This document shows positions 1 to 13,000 of a DNA stretch of 64,000 nt, in pieces. Below the pieces are notes generated by a model that was not told the DNA's origin, searched no databases, and worked only from the letters and a program-made list of their open reading frames with translations. Source of the stretch: Lateolabrax maculatus (Eukaryota; Chordata; Actinopteri; Acropomatiformes; Lateolabracidae); contig CM062199.1 in NCBI GenBank assembly GCA_031216445.1, positions 9,080,501-9,144,500 on the forward strand, written 5' to 3'. Within the stretch, counting starts at the first letter, position 1, and every line of letters begins with the position of its first letter. Position numbers and translations under genes: made by a program.

Positions 1-2780
1 ACTTTCTCTCTCCGTTACTTTTGCTGCAGACTCTTTTTCTAGTAATATTGTAATGGCAACTTATAGTTAGTGGTTTTATTTGTATCTAATAGCAAAGCAC
101 TTTGGTCATCCACTTAAAAAAAACACATTTTACCACATAATCTGAAGCCATTCTGAGTTGTTTGTCTGTTGACAAGAAGTAATACTACTGGTAAACGTAA
201 CCCAAAGGCAATCCAGGAGCAGACTGGTTTTATCAGGTTGAATAACAATAGAGAAAAAGATAACTACCACAGGCATTACAGACTCATGCAATTCAAAAAA
301 GACTCCTAATCATACATGTCTCTTGAAGCAGCTATGTTGCTTTTTAGAAGGACACAAATGCATAAATAAGAATGGTAAATGGTAATGGTATTTAAATGAA
401 ATAAACGTCAACATGTTTCGACAGAAATCTTTGTGTTCAACAACTCCTCAATAACACCTCTTTGAAGAGACATAACTAAAAAGTATTTCTCTCTTGCAAC
501 CAGTGTACGTATAAACAAGATAACACACACAAGAGGATCTCAGCCTTGCATTGTGGATTTTTTTCCCCTGGCTGCCATCCATGAGTTTTATGATAATCCA
601 TCAACTACACACAACACACAAGTGATCCGGTGGGCCATGCTCATTCATTCTGCGGAAAAAGATCAAATAGCAGAGGGAGGAAAGACGGAGACGGAAAGAG
701 CCTTTCTAAGATTATGACATTTTTCTTCCCTGCAGTATTGTAATGATCCTATCTGCAGCACATGCCCTTGTTTTTGACAGGGAAAGGACTCCATCCCAAA
801 AGCCAAAATGATAAAGAAGCCACATGAAAACGGAAAAGTGCAGCCAAAGTTTATAGTGGAGAGGCAGTAGCATTAGGCCAATCAGATATGTTGTCTGTTC
901 TCTCCGTTTCTCTTTATAGGGAAGCCCTTACATTTATGTTTTCTCTATGATTGCCCCAACCTTTATCTGATTTATCAGCTTTGAAACAATACTGATATTG
1001 GTCAAATTGAGACTCAAAAAAAAAAAAAATCACATTTCAAGTTGGCCTGATTTAAATTATCTGTTGACAAAAATTCTGGCCACAATATGGACTTTACGAT
1101 CAAAGCCCTGCATTTCCTAAATTCTCATTGATGTGCCTTTGAAGAATCTTAAAAGAAAGCACATAATTTGGACAAATTGGCTATTAGAACAACAAAACCA
1201 CACCATATTGTTAGTCCAAACTTTGCTGCTGTAAAAGTGCTAGACTCAAACTACTGTCTCCATATAAATGGGGGAAACTAAATTTGTTTAAAATTTGTTT
1301 GCATCGCAGGTTAGTTGAGCATACATGCTTTTTTACAGCAATGCCCTTAACAGTTACAATGAAATGAAAAATTAAAAAAAATGAAACTCTCCTTTCTTCA
1401 ACTATAAAAATCCAAAAGAATGAATTGCATTTAATAACATTTTAACTTGTGGATTATTTACATTATATTATTTCAAAGGAAAGATGTATCTAATCACAGT
1501 TATTCATACATTATTTCCAGTGATCTTGCTTTGCTTCTAAACTAACCAATGTGTCCATTTAGTGTGTTACTATAAACACACTAAATGTAAACTTTGTTTT
1601 AATTTTCAAGCATTCAACAATTAAAAGACAGGGTAGAATCATGGAAAATAAATTGGATTCAACTCTATGAATGGTGAAATCATCTTGCCAGCTGCACACA
1701 GTGCAGGTTGTTTTTTGTAGTATAATGTGTAGATGTTTTCTTGGCACGTTACTCCCCTTAATAGTATCTGAACACCATTCAGACAGCATAACATTGTTAC
1801 TGACCAGGTGCATCCATTCATCGCCACAGTCTAGGGTTTTTCACTTGAAACAAGCCTTGTCACAAAGCACTCATCATCCCAAAATGGTTCCAGGAACATG
1901 ACAGGGATCTTAATTTACTTCACTTCCCTGCACTTTCTCCAGATCCCAGCCCAATAAAGCACCTTTGTGATGTGGTGGCAAGGGATTTTCACAGTGTGAA
2001 TGCGCTGGCAAATATCTGCAGGAACTGTGTGTATTGAGTCAGAAAGAACCAAGAAGAGGGAACCATCACTTTGTTGAATCCATGCCTCAAAGATTTTTGA
2101 AGCAGAAATATCTTATGCAACTCTAGCTAGGTGTATCTTATAAAGTGAATTTTAAAATGTTAGCTGTGACTGTGCTTTTTCTTATAACCCCTTCATTCCC
2201 TGTAAATGACCCTAATGTATGATCACCCAGAGCTGATTGCTTTAATCATATGATTAATTTAAACCATCCCCTGAATCCATTAATATCTGACAGAAACCAC
2301 AAAGGATAGTAGAAACCATCAATTGTTTTGATGGTTACTGCTTTCAAAACAAAAGAAAAAAGAGAGTGGGCTCAACCAGTAATTGTACACTTTTTGCATT
2401 ATTTAAGCCCAGCAGGCATAATGGTATGAGATACAGGAATGCACTAAAATCATAATCTAATACCCAAAGAGGTATGAGATTAAAGCAATTTAACTGCTTT
2501 GGGATAATTCAAGGTGAATATGCAGGCCTGAAAATGTTGTCCATTATCCAAGTACATTGCATTACACAACCATGACTAAGCCCAGAGGACAAAAGATTCA
2601 TCATAGTTCTGCATAAATTAGGTAACAAGTTTACAATGATTTATTGACTTAATATCTGGACGTGATTACAGCAAAGGAGCAGATTGGAGTCATGCATGGC
2701 TGGTTTTGGATTAGAGGCAGAAATGAGCGACACTGTACTTGCGAGAGTGCGTATTCATGTGCCCGTGTTTGAGTTTGTGC

Positions 2781-2796
2781 GTGTGTGTGTGTGTGT
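2781..2796. repeat. (GT)n microsatellite
   Basis: Sixteen bases of alternating G and T in the upstream intron, inside a longer GT-rich stretch that starts near 2765. Confidence 0.9.
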
Positions 2797-3667
2797 TCAC
2801 AAAGCAGGGTAGTGCAGCCTATTCATCAAAGCACGGTGTTGGTATGCTAATACCACAGCAATGAGCTGTCCCTAAGGGTAAAATCATCTCTTATTCAGAC
2901 CCTGGATCAGCCATAGGCATTCCCACTACTCAACAGATAAAGAAACAGGTCTGTGCTGCTCTGTGTTACACCTTTTTGTGATGGCTGTTGTGTGTGTTCG
3001 ATCTGTTTCATGCCACACACTTGGTGGTCAGTCCAAACTATCACTTGTGACATAGGGTGCAGAATTGCCTCCAGTGGCTTTTGAGGGGGTTTAGTCTCTC
3101 AGTTTACTCTGCCCCTCATTCTCTCTCTTGCTGTGTTTTTCTTAGTGATATGGCAGGGGAAACAGTGTAGCCAGCGGATATCCAGATAACGGGTATCCTG
3201 GCCGAGACTTCCTCGTCTGCGCTTTTTGACCAATGCGTTCCGCCTCTTTTGCTCTCCACACGGACTGTTTACCGGCATGCAGCCAAAGCCTGCTCAGAAT
3301 TTAAAAAAAAAAAGCACCACATATTTTCTTAATTCTCCTGGAAAGGTACAATATAGTTTCTACTTTATTTTCATAACCTGCACTTATAAATCAAATTTGA
3401 TTTTGGTCCTATGGTCTTAGATGGACACAAACAACTCAGTGCCTAGAGCCTGTGATTCAGGCACGTTGCGAATGTTCGCCTGTCTGACAGGAATGGCCCA
3501 GTGTAACCTTGGTGACATGATGGAGGTTTTACCTGAACCACAGTAAGAGCCTGTCGTGTTCAACAATGTGGCCTGTGCCTAATTGTTGACAGATATTAGC
3601 TGAAACCCATTGTACGCACAAAAAATAAATGAATGCGGTAACCATGCATCTTCATCAGGATGAAGGG

Positions 3668-3702
3668 TAGAGAGAGAGACAGCACACAGAGAGAGAGAGA
3701 GG
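3668..3702. repeat. (GA)n imperfect microsatellite
   Basis: Two GA runs are separated by a short CAGCACACA interruption. Reading of the minus strand gives only low-complexity peptide, so this is not coding. Confidence 0.85.
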
Positions 3703-5626
3703 CATAAAGAATATGTAGCTTTTACAAGATGCCTGTGCACCAGCCGGCAAGATTGAGGCTGTAATTTTACCATTGGTAATGCACACACATACTGTTCTTT
3801 TATGCACACTGGCATGCACAAACACACAGATACGAACACGCATGGTATCACAGAAGTAGTGATCCAGTCGGCCATGTCTATTTGGTTGGGGAAAGATCTG
3901 ATTATTTTCAAGGATGTGTACACATTGATATAATCAGAAATGCTTAATTGGAAATATTAATGCAGGACATTATTTAAATAATTATCTGTTCATTATCATA
4001 AGTTCTCAGTAGTTAGTTTCCCTCACTGCTTTTTACTGAGGATAAGATTTAATTATTACTTTTTTGACAAACAATTATGTTTTCATGCAACATGTCGTTA
4101 AATTAAATTAAAGGTCAGACTGCCTTTTATAGTAACCTGCAGAGTGGTCTCATATTTAAAGTCCAACTGAAATTAAATAGCTTTTTATTTCTGCTACAGC
4201 ATACATATCTGCTCTGTAAGGCACTTGTCCTGGGTTCTTTTTTGAGAAGAAAAACTGAAACCAAACAGAAAGACTTTTAAAATGATCTGTCATAATACTG
4301 TTAGTTTTCCATCTATGTTATTTCTATAAAGACACTCAGATTGCTTCATTTCATAATTCTTATCTAACTTACAAATATGAACTGTATGTTGTCCTGCACA
4401 TTAGCTTGTTGAACGAAGAAACATTCTCTCAGGAAATGAGCACGGGTAACATCATTTTGACTAGATAGCTGATTAGAAACAGCACATTAAACAACATATA
4501 TCGTATGTGTGGTCCTTACTCTTCAATAAAACGAACAACACGTTGTCTGCCCATGGCTTGTAAGAGCACTAGTTTGTGCATCTGTTAATTTTGTACTGCA
4601 CATTTGTATTTCTTATTAACATTGGAGTGAGATTAAGTGTTCTAAACAAGCAAACCCCATCTAGGTATGTGTGTGCAAATTATGTGTTTGGCTAATTTCC
4701 ATCTTAATACAGCAAAATGGCAGAGCTGGGTAAAATAGGTAAACAACATCTTGATTAAATAGCTTTACTTAAAGGTCTTATAAAATCAGAACAATAATTA
4801 AAACTAACCAGCCTAGACAAATAGGTTTGAACTAAACTATACAAACATTATTTCACTTAACATTATGAATCATTCTTTTTTGCATCAAATTTTAGCATTT
4901 TAAATTATCTCAAATAGATTGTAAATGTTTTCTTTTTCATCTGGATACTAATGTTATGATTGATTGAAAGCAAGAGTCCCTGAATAAAGTCTGTGTAGTG
5001 AAAGAGTTACAGTGGCTCATACTTAGTCAGAATTAAAGAATCGTGATGGGAAAAAATGTCTCGCCTCGGCATAAAAAAAAAACTGGTTCAGTGTAGTCGG
5101 GACAGACTGCATTCTCACACACTGTCAACCCAGTGTCCTTGGGTAAGCAAGTGTGGCATTGTTATACGTCAGCAGTGGTTTTAAGTGAATCAGTCGTATC
5201 AAACCCTCTAAAGCCGAAGTTGCTCCAGAAAAGAGAGATTAAGTCTTTAAATTCTGCCAATCATATTTTTATTCAAGTTTTAAAAGAGTTATGACTAATT
5301 GGCTGGGTAGAAATGTGTCCACGGTGTCCATCTGGGGAGAGACACATGCAAATTAGATACATGACACAAAAGGGAATGTTCCATTCAAAACAGCATTAAC
5401 CTCTGTGTTGGTAGTCCAAGGTGTCAGCATTGTCAAGTTAGCAGCCAGCCTGTTGAAAGATTGAGACGATATAATCATTTTAATTCTCATCAGCTTTCCT
5501 GATAATTACCTCCCAGGGACAATAAAAAACCCCAGTGCATGGGCTGATTTTTGACACATATATATAATTGCCACAAATTCCACCATCATCTTTTGATGTA
5601 CCTGTGTTTTCCTTCTTTCTTTGCAG

Positions 5627-5740
5627 TGCTGTTTGGTCAGTTTGTGGTTTTCCAGACTTTGACCAGTGATGTGGTCGAGATCTATGATGGATCCTCCACA
5701 GATTCAGCCATTCTTTCCTCCATATATGGATCGCACTCAG
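5627..5740 (+). CDS. csmd3: csmd3 exon 1 of window: CUB 10, middle part
   Basis: A 114-nt internal exon after a pyrimidine-rich acceptor ending TTTGCAG, closed by the donor G|GTAAAA. It enters with two bases of a split codon and leaves with one. It encodes LFGQFVVFQ, then VEIYDGSS and SIYGSHSG, the central strands of CUB 10. In calcium-binding CUB domains a Glu lies a few residues ahead of the first Asp. Here that position reads Gln-Thr-Leu-Thr-Ser-Asp, so the Glu seems absent while the Asp of Tyr-Asp-Gly is kept. The first exon of this CUB is outside the window. Confidence 0.93.
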
Positions 5741-7060
5741 GTAAAAACATAACAATTCTGAAACCCTTAAGCATAGTGTCTTATTTTATTTATGCTACTT
5801 GCTAAAATCAAAATCAAATAACCATTTGTCCCAGAAATTTAAAAATCTAAAATCCTAGCAGCTTTATTCTACTAAGAATTTTCCCCTTCTTACCTTTCTG
5901 TAACGATGATATAATGAAACACACTGATGATACATAATACATAATGATTGATTAAACTCCTGAGATTCCAATTACAAAACAAAGAAAACCAACTGTTAGT
6001 TAACTAATAGTTGTCACACTCTGATACTTGATTGTGACACAAAAGAAAACATCTCTCCAGCTTCAACTATCTCCAGCTATAACACTAAGGATTTACTGTA
6101 GATCAGATCAGACTGCACATTTAAATCACATTTGAACTTGTATACAAGTCACAAACAACTATGTTATGTTACACAAAACTGAATACATATTTGTAATTAA
6201 TTTACAATTAATAAGGTCATGCAGAGCTTATGTTGATAATTTGTCAATAATTTGTTACTTTTGTTTATATGCGAACATGTGTAAACAGCATTGTTGATCA
6301 GGTCTTCTTTGATTTTGGAATTTAGGCGAGACACTCCCTCTGAGTTCAGGAAACAAGATAACACTCAAGTTTACAACAAATGGAACAGAAACAGCCAAAG
6401 GATTCCATTTTGTTTACCAAGGTAAGACTGCTATTTCTGATACGTTGCCAGAATTTTGATGTGGAAACTTGGTGCATTGAGTGCGTTTGCTTGCTTTTGG
6501 AAAAAAAAGACACTTTAGCCCTACACTCATCACATAAAGGGCTGTTCAGCAGAGTGCCATTGGCTGTGGCCAGCCATGGCTGAGCAGAGCAGGATGATGT
6601 GAACAGCCTATCCTGGAAAAGCACACAAGAGTGACTAATGACGTGCGAGGAGATTCACAAGGGCTTTACCATTTCTCTCTGCCTCCTTTGTCTTGCCATC
6701 TCTCCTTCTCCCTGTTGTCTTTCTGCCTACCACACCCACCACCATTCTTTGTCTTTGTCTTTCTTTCTCTCATGCTTGCTTCCTCCCCTGTTATCCCTAG
6801 CTGTCCCCCGGACAAGCGCCACTCAGTGTAGCTCGGTCCCTGAGCCCCGCTTTGGGAAGCGGATAGGGAACGACTTTGGCACCGGAATGGCGGTACTGTT
6901 TGAATGCAGTCCAGGCTACACGCTGCACGGCTCCAACGCCATCAGGTGTGAGGCCGTGCCCAATGCCCTGGCCCAGTGGAACGGCACTGTGCCCACATGT
7001 GTCGGTAAGAGTCCTCATCCTCCAACCCTCGCCTCACCCCCTTGCATGTGCGTGCATGTG

Positions 7061-7093
<33 letters not shown>

Positions 7094-10000
7094 ACAATCC
7101 AAAAAGATTGAGCAGCTGCACAAAAATGGTTGTTGTCTGTTTTCCCTAGACATTATTTATCGTAATGTCTGTCACCCATTGCAGGCATCCGCCTATCTCT
7201 GGTTTTGATAGTTCCGACAGGAGGAAAGAGGCAAGGACAAAATGAAAAACAAAGTGTCACATAAACGTTCTACCCAGACAAGGGATTTTAGTTTCTGTGC
7301 CTTGCCAGACTAATGGGAAAATAAAAAGCAGTGTGAATATGTCCAGCAGCAATACTCGCTTTTGGTAACCATTTTCTAGGTAGCCCCCATTTCTGATCCA
7401 TTACATGCACTCAATTAACAGTGTAATGCACAGAAGGTGTTTCTAATACGCTGTCACCACATATGTTAATGGAGGTGGACAAAACATTAGAAATGATAAC
7501 TGATTTATGGATGTTAGAAGACATTACTATTGTGCTATTACTCTTGTGATGCATTATGCAGGCATCATAATGCTTTATATTATGCATGTTACCAGTTTAT
7601 CAGGTACACCGTACAATGTAATCATGGTCTGAGACAATGTCAAAAGGGTCAGTGGTTGTGTTGAACGTACAGAGAATTGTCACCTGGCTCTACAGCGCCA
7701 CTTTATGGAGCTTCGTAGCGAGTTTCAGCTCATTGTTTAGCTGTCTGGCCCACAACTTTACTGTTATTTCTTGTTAACTGTTATCTCATAGCGCCATTTT
7801 TATTTGCAGCAGGCAGCTGTTTTCGGATATAGCTCTAAAACACTCCAATACTCCACACCGTGTACTACCTTCTCTGGATCATTTGGACAGACAATTAGCA
7901 AAGCATGCAGTGGAGCATTTAGCAGCTAAATTATAATTATGTGTAGTCTTTTTTTTCCCCCTACAAATCAATCAAAATAATTCATTATTTCTTAAAATCC
8001 TGGGTGATGACATTATTTTGTTAAAAAGATATCAGAGATTATTGAAAATGAACACGTTTTCATTTTTTACCCAAGTTGTCGAAAAGGTTTTGAATTTGTT
8101 GTGCCACAGAAGGTTATAGGCGATAATATGTCAATGTTGTGGTCACAACTTGTTCCCGCTGCCCTTAAGTGGCCAAACAAATCAGTTACTGCAGGTTTAA
8201 AGTGGTGGTTCGGATTTTTTGGAGTGGGGTTGTATGAGATGTTTATCAGCCCTATAATAATATAATAATTATAACCATCTGCTGAATGGACCAGCATCTA
8301 TCTTTACATGGTTATTTGGCTAGCGGACACAGATTCACGCACACATAAATATACCTGCATAGATATGCATGGACATACACGAACCCCACGTTCATAAACA
8401 TAAACAGATGAACATGCCATGACTACACACACTGTTAATCTACACATGCACAAGGACATGCACTCTGTGTCACAAAGACACCTACGTCTACCTTGGAAAG
8501 ATAAAGAACTTCAGAGGAAGTCAGGAGAAATCTATTGAAGTCAGGCCCTGTGCCAGCCAGCAGATACTCCCAGCCAGTGAGTGCAGGAATTTCAAGCCAG
8601 GGTTCATCCGAGTTTACTGCCAAGTGGTAAGAGAATAGCAGTGGCACGCGCAGTTCCATTTTAAACACAGTGATTTTTATCTGGAGATTGAATCTGGCTG
8701 CAGCATCTCCCCCAGCGGCAGTGTACTCGTCCAGAATAATGGATACAGTTTCATGGAAGCTTCAACAAAAACACTATGCTCAATTACTCAAGCCCTCTTT
8801 ATGGAACGTGACGCATCAACCAGCGCTCTCCTGTGAGGTACCTGTGTTTCAGAAGATACATTTGCAGCTCCATGTCCAGCTGTGATTGACCTGGCTCGTC
8901 ATGCAACACTTGTTTTGCTTTCAATTTCACAAATACAAAGCTGCTGAATTAAGGCTTAGCACAATGTTCTATTGTGATTTAATTAGCTTCGCCTGAATGG
9001 ATGCATAATGTTTGGGTGGCCTCTGTTGAATTTTATGGAGAATAGTTGTCTTGAAAAAATAGATGTTTTTGTTTGTTTCCAGATGGAGTTTGACTTAAAG
9101 GACTTCCCAGTGAGCTTTTTAAAATTAAAGTTATGCAGAAGATCATTCAATTTTACAGTGTCATGTGTAAATGATGGAATCTCTTTAAATATCTGCCTTC
9201 TTCACCTTTAGATTGTGGAAACGAACAAGGGTCTTTTACAGGTCACAATAACAGTAAAGGTAAATAATGAGAGATGAGCAGCATTTCTACTGGTTCTTTA
9301 CCTGCCCGACTGAGAGCAAGGCAGCTAAATCTCCCACACAAACCAAATCACATCTGATTGTAGACCAAAAACCATGACCGCCTAATATTACACCAGCTCA
9401 CAGGCTGCCATGATTCATACTCAGTATGCCCACACCGTGGAATTCACTGTTGGCTTAAACACTTTTTCGAAGGTCTCAACAAGTAAACAGTGTCGCGCTG
9501 AGCTTGTTTTCAAACAGTGCATTCTTGTTTTGAAATAGCCTCCCAAGACCAATTACAGTGTCTCAGTCTGGGGGTGTGTGGCGAGGCCAGGCCACAGTCA
9601 CCCTCTGGAGCCAGATGAGCTGCTCTTGAGGTCATGCTACTTTTGGGAGTTTAGTGAGTTTCTGTAATGAAAGTGGAGAAACTGTGTATTTTTTTTTTTT
9701 TTTTTAACACTTATTTAAACATTAAACATTTGACATACTTTAATTTTTAAAAAACACCACTCTCCCTTCCAAAACTTTATGACCACATAGAAAAAAGCAA
9801 TTTGTAATTTGTGGATAGTTTTCTGTCATTATACTGTGATAAAGTACTATTTTGTTCACTATGCAGTTTAACATTTTTACATAATGGCTTTGCGCAACTG
9901 GCTAATATTGGTTATTTCTTTTAGGCTCCTGAGCTGAGCGAGCTGTGTTTTTCATAGTTGTCTTTACTGTCTTTTTACAAGCAAACTTACCTTGAAAAAC

Positions 10001-13000
10001 GGGGCAGAGGGGTCCATTTTGGTGCTTCATTATGTTAAGAAAGCAATATCATCTCTGTATATAGTTTACGTGTTGTCACATTGTGGTGAAAGAAAATATA
10101 TGAATAAAGACTGCATAATTTACACTTGGATTTAATGTAATATAGATGTAACATTTGAAGGATTTATGTATCCTAAAAACAAACAAGTCTAACAAGCCAT
10201 TTAGGAATATATACTTGAAATATGTGGTACACACAGTATGTACAGATTGGTTTTTGATATCTTGATTAAAACACTTTTAATTAAAAGTTGCTGTGAATTC
10301 CCTGCATATCAGGTGGTACTAAATGGTGTCTAATAATGTGTGTAGTCCCCACGCTTGTCTACCTGCAGTAACTCTGACACATGAGCCTGCCACTGATTAA
10401 GATAGGTGTGGAGCATTCATGCTTTTATGAGTGTCATGATTTCAAATCATGCTCGACCAATTACATTAACTGACAGCTCAGGGGACTCAAAGGAGCTGTT
10501 AAATTATATTGAAATACTGGGTCTTTTCCCCAGAAAGGGTCTGTAGCTAGTTGTCAAGATCGTGGTCTCATGCGTGAAGAATTTAAATTCTATAAACCAG
10601 AACATTTTGTTCTTGAAATGGTTTTGATAATTTATCAGACCTTAGTTTTAGCATTTAAGGTTGGTACTGATAAAGATATGATGATTAAAACATTATTATC
10701 TTTATACCATTTACATCTAGGTTTTGCACTTAATTTTGTATAGAAGAGATTTTAGAGTGCCAGCAGGAAATGATTATTAAATAGAAAACAATGTTACTGA
10801 GAGTTACTGACTGATAGTCCAGTCACAAAGAAGATAACGTTACTGTAGTGGTGATATGAGAGTGTGATTGCTCCACTGTGTGATTGCTGTGAGGCACAGT
10901 ATAGAAGTCATTTTCTCTAATGTATCACTCGGAGTGAAAGGAACAGAGTAGTCACTTTGGCACAATTCTCCAATCATGTGTATGAGGGTAGATATCCCTT
11001 GTACAATATTGATGAGTTTGAAATTGTGGAAAGCCGACAGCTGAAAGGGTTTTTTTTTTTTATTTCTTCTGTCAGCCTTTTTTTTTCATGTGTGATAAGT
11101 AGCATATTTTATTTTACTCTCATTTCTCTGTCTCTGCTTGTCTTTCACATCAAGCAGTCCAGTGGCTGATGGATATCGAAAACAGTAATTATCATTGACC
11201 TGTACAGAATAAACCCTTGCTTTCGACAAATAGCATGTGGTTCTTCATTGTGAGAACACATTGTACTACTTTGCTAAATGTCTGAAGGACCTCCTCCGAC
11301 CTGAGTGACAGCTTTGTTCATGGTCGTATAGGAAAACTGTTACATACAAATGCTAAGTAGCATTGAATAGCCGAGGACTGATAAACCAAGAACTTGGTTG
11401 GATATAAAAGAAGGTAGAAAGTCCATTGTTTCTCTAACCTGCAGTTCAATCTAAGGGTTGATTCTGCATCAGGAGTGAAGGCAGAAAAAGAATAAAGGAG
11501 CATTTTAGTCACTAGGCTTGGACATAAACTTTTATTCTGCCTCTTTTTGTAGAATGCAGTAACTGTCATTAATTTTGAAATACATATGATGGCTTAACAG
11601 ACAAACACATTCCTGCTGTAACAGCTGAACAATGGATCTTAACAGAGCAAAGCATCTATGAAAAGGTGAGCACATTTTAGCGTTAGACTTGTCTACATGT
11701 AAAAGTGTAAAAACATTTTGCTGAGCAAAACCTCATCAGTATAATAGGTCATTGCCTGTCTCTGCATTAGTCAGCAGAACTATTAGAACATTATAGTATA
11801 ACATTTCAATAGGAAAGAAATGGATTTTGTTCTGGTTTCTGTTGTGTGTAATAATCCAAAGGATTCTGGACTTCAAGGCTGGGTTACCACAATCCTTAAT
11901 GGACAAAAAGTGGAGCCAAACACTGTAGAACATAGCCAATTGGCACCTGTTTGAAAAGCAATAAAGAAATTGTATCTCTTATTGCCCTTTTTCATTTAGA
12001 TTTTTACCCACACTCAAATTCAAATTCACAGTGCCTGACAATGTCAGCACAACCTGACCAGTGACTCCAATTCAACATTCCTGAGAAGAGCTGAGAAGCT
12101 TGATAAATATAGGACGTGCGGCACTGAAAGGAACAAGGTGTGCTTGGAGAAGAAAAGCATTCACAACTGAAATATGTAATTTTTGTTGGCTGGCAGAGAT
12201 AAAATTAAACATCAGGGTTGAACTGTTTAGTAATTACGTGAGGCAAGAGTGTGCTGCCATGCAAATCTCCACTGAGCATTAAATTACAGTGATGTCATGT
12301 GGACAATGATGCATGTTCTGTTTCAAAACTGTCATAAGATAAAGCTCATTTACATTACATTGTCATGTTTGGTTTCACCCTAAAACGCTAATCTTCCATA
12401 GAGTTGCATCACATGACTTGATTCAACATGTATGTATTAGTGATCATTTACAGTAGGTGGAATGATGCTTTGAAATGCTTTACCGTTTTTGCTACTTCCC
12501 CCCTGTGGCCGCTGCCCACTCCTGGCTCTGCAGGTGTACGTGTAGACTTCATATCTCTCAGTCTGAACTTTCTCATGACTGATTCTCTCTCTCTCTCCCT
12601 TCTCTCTCTCTCTTTCATTTTCTCTCACTTTCTCAATCTGTTGTACTTTGCCTAGTTCCCTGCGGCGGCGTGTTAACTGACCGCAGAGGCACTATCCTCT
12701 CTCCTGGATACCCAGAGCCGTACGCCAACTATTTGAACTGTGCCTGGAAAATCTCTGTTCCTGAGGGAGCCGGCATCCAAGTGAGAGGACACAGATGCAG
12801 ATCTTAGTAGTATAATGTTTGACAAGGGATTCAAATATTTTTTGGGGTGGATTCATTTTTTGGTATTCAACAGCTAGTCATTTTTTTACTGAAGTAAATT
12901 TGTTTTAAATTTTTGTTTTTGTGTATTTGTCATGCTTTCTTTTACGTTTGTATCATCTTTCCCTTTCAGATTCAAGTTGTGACCTTCGCCACAGAACACA

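Larger units (their letters stand above)
1..5626 (+). other. csmd3: Intron upstream of the first exon seen
   Basis: No coding exon is supported here. The exon for the first third of CUB 10 should lie upstream of the window, since no CUB start (Cys-Gly-Gly followed by a Ser-Pro-x-Tyr-Pro motif) was found. The stretch is AT-rich with a short (GT)n run at 2781-2796, GA-rich runs at 3668-3702 and several A or T tracts. No mobile element was recognised. Confidence 0.6.
7005..12655 (+). other. csmd3: Intron between Sushi 10 and CUB 11
   Basis: 5651 nt. It holds a (CA)n run starting about 55 nt after the donor, a probable dispersed fish repeat at 7660-8280, a poly-T run at 9690-9705, and a long C/T tract at 12583-12650 before the acceptor. 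No coding exon was supported in the rest. Confidence 0.75.

Noticed and set aside
3140..3235. A CUB-like peptide (SGYPDNGYPGRD) after an acceptor-like TTTTTCTTAG, considered as the missing first exon of CUB 10.
   Set aside because: There is no Cys-Gly-Gly start. The frame needed for a phase-1 entry hits a TAA at once, the peptide frame begins with TGA, and it ends in a stop with no donor.
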